Positions 36,613-48,308 of a stretch of DNA of 64,000 nt are shown here, piece after piece. Made by a program: the position numbers and the translations under genes. Source of the stretch: Toxoplasma gondii ME49 (taxonomy: Eukaryota; Apicomplexa; Conoidasida; Eucoccidiorida; Sarcocystidae). Location of the stretch: the NCBI RefSeq assembly GCF_000006565.2, contig NC_031480.1, positions 1,008,144 through 1,072,143 of the forward strand. Reading direction: 5' to 3'. How positions within the stretch are numbered: the first letter of the stretch is position 1; every line of letters starts with the position of its first letter. The notes under the pieces are model-generated. The model had not been told where the DNA came from. It did not search any database and worked only from the letters and a program-made list of their open reading frames with translations.

Positions 36613-38890
36613 AGTGGAGTGAGGTTTGAGGAATACACTGAACTGCTGTACTTTTGTGATTGTTTCCACCCGCCTGCCTACTGAACAGGCTTGCCGTGTG
36701 ATGGTAGGTGGGCGCTTCGGGTGACCTAAGGAGAGTGACGAAGGAAACAAGGAACAGCGAGAGGGGAATAACGGTGCGCGAGGAAGGCCCGGAAGCCTTT
36801 TCCACGCTACCCTGTTCGGCGACAACCCGCAACTACCCGAGAGCTGAAACGGTGAGGAGTTTCCCCTCCACATTCGAAACTCACAGAACAACAACGAACA
36901 CGAGCATTCCTTTCGCTGCTTCAAACGTGAGAGGCGTCCTTTGTCTCCGTCTGGCACATACTCACACAAACCATATCCACTCCCATGCCGAAGACATTAC
37001 AAAAATACAGTAAAGTAGTTTGCATCTATAAACAGATATTCGCACACTTCCGCATAGGTAGACAGGTGGGACATCGCGGCGTACGCACTGAGACGCGCAG
37101 CAAGTTGCCACGAGCACGAAGAGCGGGGAAGAGTACCACCCTGGGACAATCGGATGTCTGTTCTGAGAGGTACGATGGTCAACCCGTGGAGGGCCGGGAC
37201 CGAATGCAGACACGAGAGCTAGCCGGCATAAATGTGATTTCTAGGTAGCTCCCCGTAGAAGGTGTGGCGGCATGTGAACGCGAACCGAGCCAGAAGGATG
37301 TTTGGCATTTCGCGTAAACACCCGTTTAACAGAGAACAGACACATGGACAGACGCCCAGGAAAACGCTCGGGTTTCCATGAGAAATCGCCGCACGCTTCC
37401 AGGTTTGAGGGAACCCCAAAACGTTGCTTTAAAACCACAGAATCTACAGCTTTAGCAAGACAGGATATTTTTCACAACGAAGAGATTGTAGGGCACCAGT
37501 ATATCAACAGAAAGACACACCAAAGCTAACACTCCACATGACACACGACGTGTAATGGATATAAGCATAGACAGATGCTTTTTTGTTAACCAATGTGCAC
37601 CTTTTCCGCTCAAACGTTTTGTGCGCTCGCATCGGGGGATGCACACTTGCATTCCACATCCCCCTTTGCCTCAGCTAGGAATGGAAAAGACAGCCGCAGT
37701 AGCGCAAGGCGGTGAAATGCACATCAACAAAGCTTGAAACCGAGAAAAAAAGAAGATTCGTTCCGGAAATTTCACACTTCCGCTTGTTATGGACGGTCAA
37801 AGAGAAACCATCCGCGACACGTATGTCCGATCGCGATTGAGTTACGCTGAAAGGCTTTTCATTTTCATGCTGTCAGGACCATCACTAGGCTGGGTTCAAA
37901 AGTGTCGTCTGGGAATGGTTTCTTATGCCGGCGTCAGAATGTCAACGTTTTATTTGTCTTTCGGCTCTTCGCGTCCGTACTATCTCGTGCATGCAAAAAA
38001 ATAGTCGTCCAGATACAGGGGACGAGACAACTGCGTGCATGCATGTGGGTAGACTAGTGTGGCTAGTAACTAGAGAATTCTGTATCGGTTTATTCGTTTC
38101 CACACTAATTTCCCTGCAATCACCATCCCTGAGTTACGCTAGCACTACTTCAGGGCTCCAGTTTTCGTGAGTACCTTCTCTGGTCAGGAGCTTTGTTCAT
38201 TCCGGTATTTAACGTACCCTAATACAGGATCTGAGTTTGCCCCATTGTGGCATGGCAGGAGTGGGTCTCAGAGGCACTGGTGTATCGTCCCCTGAATCAA
38301 GAAATTTGGATTGCCCTCTTTAATTTTTTTTGGCTCAAGACTGTTGCTTAACCTACAAAGAAGGAGAAGCAAACGCAGTTTCGTGCTTTGTGCTAGTAGA
38401 TCGTATAGGGAGACTGAACTGCAAATACTCCGGGAACGTCCTTGGAACCGCAATGAAAAAAACGTCTTTCTGTCGGGGACCTGCTACGAGCACTGAAGAT
38501 TTAGAACACGGAGGGACAGCTGCCACAATGCAAGAAAGGAGGAGGCTAGCAAGCCAAGAAATCGGCCTCAATCGTGAAAACAGTGGGAACTCGCTCAGGG
38601 TCAAAGATAGGCGGATTGCTACGGTTTTAGAGTTGAAAAGAAAATGCGTCTCTGCAGCCAGGATAAAGCTTGGATCCGGCAATCATCACACCAACACGAG
38701 AAGAAGAGGAGTTTCCACCGCAGAAAAAGGCCCGAGGACGGGCCGGTACCATGCCACTCCACACACAAACCCAACGGATACGAGTCCCTCACTTCATACG
38801 ACGTGACAAGAAGCCAAAGAGAAATATGCCGAGATCTTCAAGAGACAAAGCATCAAGTTCCAAAGCAATACGCACACGGTTGCAGACAGC

Positions 38891-38932
<42 letters not shown>

Positions 38933-39356
38933 AACGCAACATCAGGTCTTCGAACGCATAGATAGAAAACATGACGTTTCCAAACACATACACAAATAGA
39001 TGAAGCTATCACCGGTGCATGTGTAGAGCGTTACCGGAGAATAAAGAAAATACAAAAGTACATTCATGCGACAAACCCTGCATGCGCCTACACATTAAAA
39101 CGCTCATTTATAAAGCATAATTTGCAGGTGCTGTTCACCTCCACTTTTTGGTGAGCGACAACCTATGTTACGGATGCGAGAGCACTCTGTTTCTTGGTGG
39201 AGTTTTGCACCGGTGGAAACGTGCCTCTGCTCCTCGAAAACGAAGCACGAGACAGGTGCTGGTTCCTTTGCTGTCATTTTGGATCAGAGCTCAACTTTCC
39301 CGTCACGCTGACAAGAAAAGAAGGCACTCGCCGGTCTCGTTTCGGGCATCGAATGA
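36613..39356. other. 2.7-kb spacer between PTRHD1-like gene and acetoacetyl-CoA synthetase
   Basis: It contains the leader of the PTRHD1-like gene and the 3' UTR of the synthetase, both on the - strand. A frame remains open upstream of the PTRHD1-like ATG to about 36969, but without a further ATG of good context. A (TA)n run lies near 38893-38931. No additional gene is supported. Confidence 0.5.
38893..38931. repeat. (TA)n microsatellite
   Basis: About 19 TA units without interruption in the spacer downstream of the synthetase gene. Confidence 0.9.
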
Positions 39357-42300
39357 TTAGTAATCCATGCTATCCGTGGGCGGAGGGAAGCCATATTCCT
39401 CTTCATATTCTGACCTCCACGCATGCGGGGACGGAGGAACGGGTGGTCGAGGTTTGTGAACGAAACGGTCGTACTCTCTGAATACACTCGGGTTCTGTGC
39501 GCTTTCCAGATTTGTTGCAGGTTCGCCATTGACGAAATTCTTGAGTTCCTTTTCCATTAGTTTTCCGTTTTTCGTCTTGGGGATTTCGTCAACCATGAAA
39601 ATGTGTTTCGGGATATGGAAGGGGGTCAGAGACTCTCGGATCATCTTCTTCAGCTCTGCGACGAAGGGTGGGGTGTACCGGTGTGTGCCTCTGCACATGC
39701 AAACAGGACGGCAGACGCACGAGAAATGTTTCAGAGATATTGGACGATTTCATCCGGCGGAACGAACCTAGTGTAGCGCAAGGGTTGCAACGGTAGAGTA
39801 TGGTTGTAGGCACGAACCGGTAAAGGAAAGCATGTGTAGAAGAGATGTTCAAGCGCTATGAGTAACTGTCCGCAGAACCAGAAAGTGAAGGACTCGAGTT
39901 GTCCTGGACTCTTCATTCAATCGAACCCACAACGTTGTAAGCGTTGTCTACATAGAGGATATGCCACGAAGCCACGCCCCCATCAAGTAATCATACTTCT
40001 CTACTGTTAGATGCGCATGGCGTGTCGATTTTGCAGCACAGTTGATGTACGAGTCAAATCGCGACTGAAGGAGTTTTGTTACTTGACCGTCTGAAAGGAT
40101 AGTGTACGGTTATGCAGGGCAGTGCTGGGAAGCATCCGATACCGGTAATTCTGCAGTCCTCCCAAATAAACTGCAGTAATTGCGAGGTGTGTCCACAGTC
40201 ACGGATGAAAAACATTCAAAAGATCTTTCCACTTTTTTGGACCTACGTAAGAGTAATGAAGAGGATCACGTGCTCCACATCGTTATGCATCCGCCCAACG
40301 GCAATGCATTCCTTAACGCCTTGATGTCCCAGGACCTGTGAACAGACAAATAGACGCCGGAACAGTTGAGTGTCCTTCACCCACAACCTGTGCACCCCCA
40401 AGACGCGGACCAAGCTCTGGCATGGCAGCGGCAAACTCCCACATGCAAAAACACGTGTCGGACGGCCGGTAGGGTGCTACGTCTCATTTGTGTTTGAGAC
40501 GAAACAGACCTTTTCCAGTACGAATTCGTAAACAAATAGAAAAAGTGGCTGCTTGCTTTAACATCCCGTGGCAACAGTCAGCATCTCGTGTTCATTTGCA
40601 TCCGAGGACAACGAAAAAGTCTATTTCTGTTCTCTTGGAGACACGTGACACAGACCAACAGTCCCCCTTGCCTTTCTTTTGTCTTCTTTCTCCCTCGTTC
40701 CGCCTGCTCATTCTGCCTACCATTTTTGCCCCACTTTCTCTTTACGACATTCTTTACAACCTGAAACGACTGCAAGCACCGGACTGTCACGTCGGCTTCT
40801 TTTCTGTTTCTTTTTCCAACCTCGTTTCTTTGTTCGTCCTGTTCTTCGCCTCTCCTCATGTTTTCGCTGGATAGCATCACCGATACTGTCAGATTGACTG
40901 TTGCCACAACTTCAGAAAGAGTGGTTTGCTTTTGTGAAGTCGCACAACGATGCTTCCTGGCCTTTATCTCTCGTTTGAACCCCTTTATCTCTGTTTCCCT
41001 CGACTGTCTCTCTTTGGCCTTACCACCTGGTAAATTTCTGAGCTGCTGACTCTCACGCCGCTCGGATTTAACGTTGCATCGCTCCGCCCAGTAATCACGA
41101 ATCCTTTTATTGGAGGCGCAAAAGAAATACAGTTGTCGCCTTGGAGCCACAATCCTCCTCTCGCCTTGTCGAAATACGTCTCTCTGGACAGGTGCACCAG
41201 CAAGAACTAAATACGACACTAACATTTACAGCAGTTGAACGCGAAGGAGCAGGAAGAACGACTGGACACGGACGTAAGGAAGAGAGGAAGGCGTTTGTTA
41301 ATCAGATGTACACGGTATTGAGACTTGAAGCTCGTGGCACTAAGAGACATTAACGTTCGCCCCCGAAAGGACTGAAAAGCATGCGAACAATCGCGCACAG
41401 AAGATTCAGAGACGCTGTGCGATCCAAGATAGTCAACGGGAGAGCCAGTGTTTACAGCAAAGATAAGCTGCTTCAGGACGGGAGATGTGTGTGCCTCACA
41501 AATATTTTGCGCAGTTTTCGTCGTCCCAGAGCTGTATGGGCTGGCTAACGAACGGCTGAAGGCATGCCAGCTCGCCTGTACGGCCCACGATGGTATCCCC
41601 AAACGAATTGACAACAGCGACGTCCATCCCTGAAAAGACGACAAACAAAACTCACCGATTCCGGTGCCGGGAATAAAGCTGGAGAACACTATCTTCGTTA
41701 GAAAACGCGCTTTTGGCACAAGGGGAGGCTCACTCGAATAAAAGAACCAAACTCAAGCTTCACGTAGTTGTTCACTGGCCTTCCGACATGTTTCACAAAT
41801 AACCGTTTCTTCCCGATGCAGGACAAATATCAAACAAGGAAAAGACACGACTCGGAAATCCCACGATCTGTTTCTGATACCGGCGCAGCCGATGATCCAG
41901 CCAGCCCACCTCATAGCTTCCAAGAGTGCAATTGAGCGGAATTTACACACCACTGGCATGTACATATTTATGTAAGCTGGCATTAACATGCACATGTTCG
42001 TACGTGAACAGGCTTGTAAGAATGTATATCTCACCGAGGCCTTCAGCTTGAAGAAGTCCTTCTCGGACGTCACCCGTTGGATTTCCAGTCAGGAAACAAG
42101 AGCATATGTCAGAGCCACCAGACATAGACACGAGGTGGAGATCTTTCTTAATGCTTGATGCAGCGTAGCGAAACCTGCAAAATGAATATTAGCAGCAAGC
42201 GAGTATGAAGGATAAAGACAAAAGCAAAAGGCAGGACATCCTGTTGCCCGGTAGGAAGAAAATCAGCATATACGCGTTGGGTTTTGAGAGACGGGAGCTG

Positions 42301-45300
42301 GAGCTGACAGAAAAACAGTAAAGGAACTACCAGATTCTGTAGACGTACGTGTGAGGGTACAACGGCGACCCTGTCGAACATAGCGTCCGCAGACGGTTCA
42401 TAGCAAACGTAGCTTTGGGGACGATATCCATTTTTTCCAAGTCCTGGAGATACTTAGCACTCGTCCCGAAAAGCGTTCCACCTGACAAGATCAATGCAGA
42501 AAGTAAACTACAGACAAACTCACGTGCGCTTTACCTGTTTCACGGGAGTAAGGAGACACAGAGAGGCTACCAAATGAATAGCCCGGTATGGAAGAAGACT
42601 ATATGCTCCTGCACAAGTACTCTGACGCTTCCAACGCCTGACGTTGTGTTCACCTAGATGCGCAAATTCAGCGCGTATGTCTATCTGCAAAAGCAGAAAG
42701 CGCCGGTTGCGGACAAACGTACCGTGTTGGTCGAAAAACCTCCATAAGACGAGGGGATCTGGATACATTGCATGGCCTTCGTACAAAAGAAGACTGGCAC
42801 CGGAAGCGAGTCCCGCGACAAGCCAGTTCCACATCATCCAGGACGCTGCAAAATAGGCATAACGACACGTGTCCGAGCCGAGAAACTACTCGGAGATACA
42901 ATGATGCACTTGACCTATCTCGATATTCTTGAGACGCTCTTGCTGATTCGGTTTGCAGACTCAGGCAACAACACGTAGAAATGCATAAAGACATAACTAT
43001 ATATGTGACGACTGAGGGCACGTATTTGGATATGACAGGAAATATATGCACATGAATCACTTCTCGACCTACACATACTCTAAAGCGTGTCCTTTCACTT
43101 TGCCCGGCTCAATGTATATCCCTCAAGATAATCCATTTCCGTACATGTGCACTTACAGATGAGTATAGGTAGGAAATGTTGAAAGGTGTTGTGTACACAG
43201 AAAAGGAACGTGACGATTGCGTCACCAGCACTGCCAGATTGACGAGTTTTTCGTACCTGTGGAATAATACAGCATTGAGTCTCCTGGTCGAACGTTTAGG
43301 TCTGAAGGCATAAGAAGAAGCTCAACGCAGAAGACCCGTAAGTGTTGTCGGGTCAGAAGGACTTTTCTGCTGATCAGTCGTTGAACTCATTTTCTGAGAC
43401 CGAACCGGCGCACCAAGATCGGATTGCACAGACGTTCAGGCCAGTGCAAGTCCGGCTCAAGAAATAGCAGATTTTTGCGTTAACATGCAGGGGTTTCCGT
43501 TTGTGCCTGCACGCCTCAAACACAAGCTTAATGCGAGGGCAATGCGTACTTTCGGACATCCAGTCACTACTTGATACTTCTCATGAAGCGGTAGAAAAAC
43601 AGTGCCAGTTGTAAGCTATTGTAAACAGCCATGTTTGGCATAATCCATCCTTCTTCGATTCAAAGCGGGCCTAACAGTACGCTTGCTATACAGTGGCTGC
43701 CGTATCTTCAGACTGTATCTGCACACCAATCCGTGCAGATCTGAGCAAGAGTACGCAGGCTCCAAGGCAAGTAAAGAATCTGCAGTCGCTCCACATCCAC
43801 CGCCAGTTTGAGATTATTTGCTCAAACTGGGTGAACAATGACTACTGCAGATGCACACGCAGGCGTTTAGAAAGAACCAGGCGGAAGATCCCTTCCGCGC
43901 ATGGTGACAGTTGTTTCACTTACGTAGTTGATGCTCCTTCACTAGCTGCAGCAGTAACCCTTGGCGGTGTATAAGGCGTTTTGGTGGCCCTGTACGAACA
44001 AAACAAAAACGAAACAACAGGAGCCATGTTGCTGGCGGCAGCTTTTGAGGATTGTCATCATTGACTCGTAGGTTTTGTAGAGCAGGGGGAAGACGTAGTG
44101 TGCTGTGAAGATGGAAGTGATTCGTCTTTTCGGATCTGAGCAGTAAATGTCTTTTGCGGAAAGTGGTCAGCCGCGAGGGAATACTTGTTCTGCCACTCAC
44201 CTGTCGTGCCGCTGGAAAACAGAATGAACAGAGGGTCATTAAAGGACAAGGCCGGAAACGCGAGCTCCGTTGCAGCCGACCTACACAGCAAGCGAGGGCA
44301 TCGAGAGTTTGGTTGCCAGTGTTCCAGTCACTGTTCCACGTTGTATGGTAACACGAAATCATGGTGTTGGGCATAATAGAACACGACTAGGTTAAATGGG
44401 TAATAATGTTCCGTTAGTAGCTTCTAAACAATCTCAATATTCGCGGAGGGGTACAGAAATTACTCGAATACAGAAAAGTACCCTGCAGAGCCAACAGTGG
44501 CCGAAGGAACGTACGTGTTCATGATGTCAGAATATTTGGCCTGAAAAACACCAGGAGCTCGGGAAATGTTATCCTCATAAAACGTTTGTTCCACTGCTCC
44601 ATCCAAGGGAAGAGTAAGGAGAGTCTTGACGCTTGCCAATCGTCGACACAGGTCCTCTGCCTGAACGCTCAACAAACAAACATCTCAAAGCAATGTCATA
44701 GACACAACTGCCCAGACAATAGCCTTTTGAGTTGAAGAACGTAGGATAAAAACTCTTGTGCTTTGTTCGTCCCGGGTTCAGTTCGACAAAAAGGCGCTCT
44801 TTTTCGTGCACGTATGTAGACAGGAGGACACAGTGTATCAGGATGATTGTGGGTGTGCACAAGTACCTCTAAGTGGCCGCAGAGGTGACTTGAGGAAACA
44901 AACCTCTCCCGATCATCATCTTACTTTTCGAATACATGAGGTGGTTCTGCCCTTCAACTGGTAGACATCAGAGGTGACCAAAACTCTCGGAGAGAGGTCG
45001 CCAAATCTACTATGTAGAACAGGAAGGGTGAAGTCCGGCGAACAAGACGACCAGATGCCTGCAGGGGCGAGGGAGGGTAAATCACGGTACAGCGGAAAAG
45101 TACAGCACAAATGCCGCATCTCTAAGTGAGTATGTACATCTTGAAATCACGATTGACTACGAGTTTGTTACTCATTTCGTCCACTGCCTCTATAAGTCAA
45201 GAAATAGTCCGGATAACCAGATGCCGTATATATATATATATGTATATATATATCAACACCTTTCGGGTTTTGTTTTTTACATATTCGATCCTTCCATACG

Positions 45301-47029
45301 ACAGATATACCTATAGAAGCGGCCGTCGCCGAAGGCTTTTGCATAGGCGCGTTGACAACAAAGGCCCTCTCCAAGCATGGAAACCAGCCAGCAACGTGCC
45401 ACGTCACATTCACATTGCCCTTAGGCTCTTTTGGTGATTTTTGGATGTAGGATAGCCCCTGCTACAGCCACCACCATAAGCGATCTCACCTCCTAATCCA
45501 GTAACAGCGAGCATTGTAACAACTGTTTCTGGAGTGTTGCAAACCACAGCCGCCACTCGATCGCCCTCTGCAAATACAAGCAAACGTGACAGTACACAAC
45601 TGATACGGACGTCACGTGCATACTGAGTGCAGTCGAAAGAAATTCGGATAAAGCTTCTCAAACGTTCTTAACTTGGGGTTCAGAGCACATGCGACAAATA
45701 ACCAAGTCGTATCTGAAGCTGTGCTGTACAAAGTAGAATGTGTGTATCAGTACGTATTAAACTTGCGTGAACCATAACTTTTTATAATATATATATGCGT
45801 AGAGACAATATTGATATCATATGTCTTTGCGTTTGTTGAAACGAATATGTCTATTCATAGACGTCGTTACATACGTTATCACATCAAGGTGTGCACGTGT
45901 GAGTATGGGAGTATTGAAGGTGTGGGTGGCTTGGCTTACTCTGAAGACCTGTTCGTCGGAAAAACTGCATCATTACAGCGACTTGGTGACGCAAGTCGCC
46001 AAATGTCATGGCTCTCGGGGGTGTTCCTTCGCACGAGAAGATCAAGGCAACATCTTGATCCAGCCTCCCTGCCCCTCTACATATTCACATGCAGCATCAG
46101 TAAGAGAGACAAGGTAGCACGGGGAACGTGCACATAGGTATCCCGTTGTATGAGCATGCAGAGAACCCAAAAGCAGGCTTAGAAGTCAAACGGATGAGTC
46201 TATGTTGTGATACAATATATGGAGTACGAATGCTAAGGACACCCTATTAGTACGTAATTCACAAACTGTGGATGCATGACTGTGGGTGTCGTGAGAAATC
46301 GAGATTCTTCGGCAATCAGTTGCAGACAGACGATTCGAGAGATGGACAAAGTCAAGTATAAGTGAATACGAATAGGTTCATTGGGTTCTGGATATGTTTC
46401 CACGAAGGGAACAAACGCATGTATGTGCAGAAATAAACATGTGGAAGAGGAACTTATCTGTATCTGAGAACGTACCGAACTACGTTTTCCGCGAAGTTTA
46501 ACTTTCCTCTAGGGAAAAAAACGGTATTAACGAACGCCTGACGAGATAAACCCCTCATCGACGGAGCTCCGAAGAGGAATTGGGTTCGCGGCAGTCCTTG
46601 GGACGTGGCTTGCTGAGCGTAAAACCTATTGATGGATTGTTCACTGGATGACAGGTTGTCCCCTCGTATCTCTAAAAGAGGGTTTCCAGCATTGCTGGGC
46701 TTGTATACCCCACAGAACTCCCATACATCTCTCCAGAAAAACGGAGCGTAGCGAACAGTCCAGTCATGGAAGGTGTTGTACGATGGAGGGGACGGTGGCG
46801 GAGGTGGAAGCGGCTGAGCAAAGGGTGGAGCGGACGGGCAGAGAGGCGGCGGTGCTATCGAATGCTTCTTCGCTACATAATCATAGAACAACGATAACCG
46901 ACATGAATGCGGATCATGGAAGGACGCAGACGCAGGGAAAACCACTGGAGGCTCTTTCTCCACAAAGTGAGGGAACTGAGGCTGATTGTGTGGCCACTGA
47001 GGCGCTCCGCCGTTTTCGGCTCCTTCCAT
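39357..47029 (-). CDS. AACS: Acetoacetyl-CoA synthetase (acyl-activating enzyme family)
   Basis: Fifteen exons on the - strand: 47029-46476, 46076-45940, 45567-45490, 45058-44925, 44660-44482, 44280-44201, 43989-43924, 43301-43257, 42845-42723, 42481-42331, 42174-42035, 41629-41500, 41183-41024, 40335-40247, 39690-39357. They sum to exactly 2,400 nt (799 residues). The enzyme activates acetoacetate to acetoacetyl-CoA with ATP. Visible landmarks: the N-terminal FPRGKLNFAENVVR block, GDRVAAVVCNTPETV, GIWSSCSPDF, the phosphate loop LFSSGTTGPPK, HLNVRPGDSMLYYSTG, SWMMWNWLVAGLASGASLLLY, GTSAKYL, SMSGGSDICSCF, ITGRSDATLNPSGVRV, and the catalytic-lysine region KTKNGKLMEKEL. The set and order identify acetoacetyl- rather than acetyl-CoA synthetase. 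Typical length is about 670; the excess is a Pro-rich N-terminal part. An in-frame ATG at 47158 could add 43 residues. The end ...DSMDY is not a strong peroxisomal signal. Confidence 0.95.
45227..45253. repeat. TA/TGTATA microsatellite in synthetase intron 3
   Basis: About 12 TA units with one GTA interruption in the intron between exons 3 and 4 of the synthetase. Confidence 0.85.
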
Positions 47030-48308
47030 ATTTCTGTCGTCGTCAAACGTATATATACGACTACTACTCGAGAAGAAAGAAGCCAGTTGAAGTACAGATG
47101 CTGGTTTTGAAACTGGCTGACGAATATTACTTTCTACAATTAATGCTGTGACGGGCATTATTTTACGCCAATGGTCGACGGCAGGTAAATAGGGAAAACG
47201 GACGCCACGAGAAGCAGCCGTACTCGCACAAGAGAAAGGAGCACTTCCTGCATTTTGCCAGCGGAAAGCAGGAAACACGAGTATATCTGTAGACGTAACG
47301 TCTCCTGATCCGAGTTTCTTGCTGCTATATAAAGGGCAGCGACTGCGGCGTGTAACCTTTCCCCCAAGGGCACACAGAACTGCAGCCGTAGCTCGGCTGC
47401 TGCCAGGGAAGCTAGGCGGAAGCCGCCAACAAGCTTCAAGCGACAAGTAGTGGACGAGGGCTGAATTAGGTGCCCGGCAACGAATAAGAGGACCGAGTAA
47501 AAAGACTTCCATGTCAGTGCATAAGATTTGTAACCTTGATTTTCGCGGTAGATCGGGAAACTTAGCAGCATTAAATCGCACGGCGCTAGACTGACAAGCT
47601 ATCAGCCAGCGGCGCGCATGGGTGACCTCGTTGATAAACAAACAAAATTTACAACGAGTACTTTTCAAAACTGCGCAATCTCAGCAAAGCTCATGATCTG
47701 GCGAAAAAGTTCGATGTACAGGTGATTTTTCCATTCAACAACCGAATGACTGTACAGACAACTTGAGCAAACTGATGAGCAGTAGTGGAAGTCTCGTTAA
47801 ACGCATGTCATACACGAAGCCAGAGCTCCCACGTCTTTCTCCCCTCATCCTCCCTGGTACCCTGAATTCTGTATCTCGTATTTAGCGGCCACTCACGCAG
47901 AATCTTGCCAAGGTAGCAACACAGCGCTTCCGGCTCGACCAACCGAGGAGGGGGGAGTACAAGGAAGAACCAGCGCGAAGACAGGAAAATAGATTAGAGG
48001 TCTGAAATGTGAGTCCCCGTTCGTGCAAAGCTGGCTGCAGGCGACCTTTGCACATCTCAAATCGGTTCCGGCACCATGTCATAGCTCAGCTTCGCGTGAG
48101 CTCACTCTGATCGTCCGTCGGTGCAACAGTTTGCGTGAAGAGGCAGTGAGAGTCTGGCCAAAAGCGTCCGCGTGCAGTATTGCTTATGCGCAGTCCGTCA
48201 GTTGAAGCTAGTGCATTCAGCAAGGACCATGTGTGTGTATTTTGGGTTAAAACACATATCTAAGACCATCAACCATGAGTTCCTATCATGAGTTTTGGTA
48301 CTCGTTGG
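47030..48308. other. 1.3-kb spacer, synthetase promoter/leader
   Basis: Between the synthetase start and the stop of the large coiled protein gene, both on -. The synthetase frame stays open without stops up to about 47668, which permits an N-terminal extension; otherwise no gene is seen. Confidence 0.5.

Noticed and set aside
39900..39985. Possible - strand tRNA (GGGTTCGATT box)
   Set aside because: The B-box-like word is present, but the T-stem does not pair, no A-box is found at the right distance and no acceptor stem forms; the region is also within a synthetase intron.
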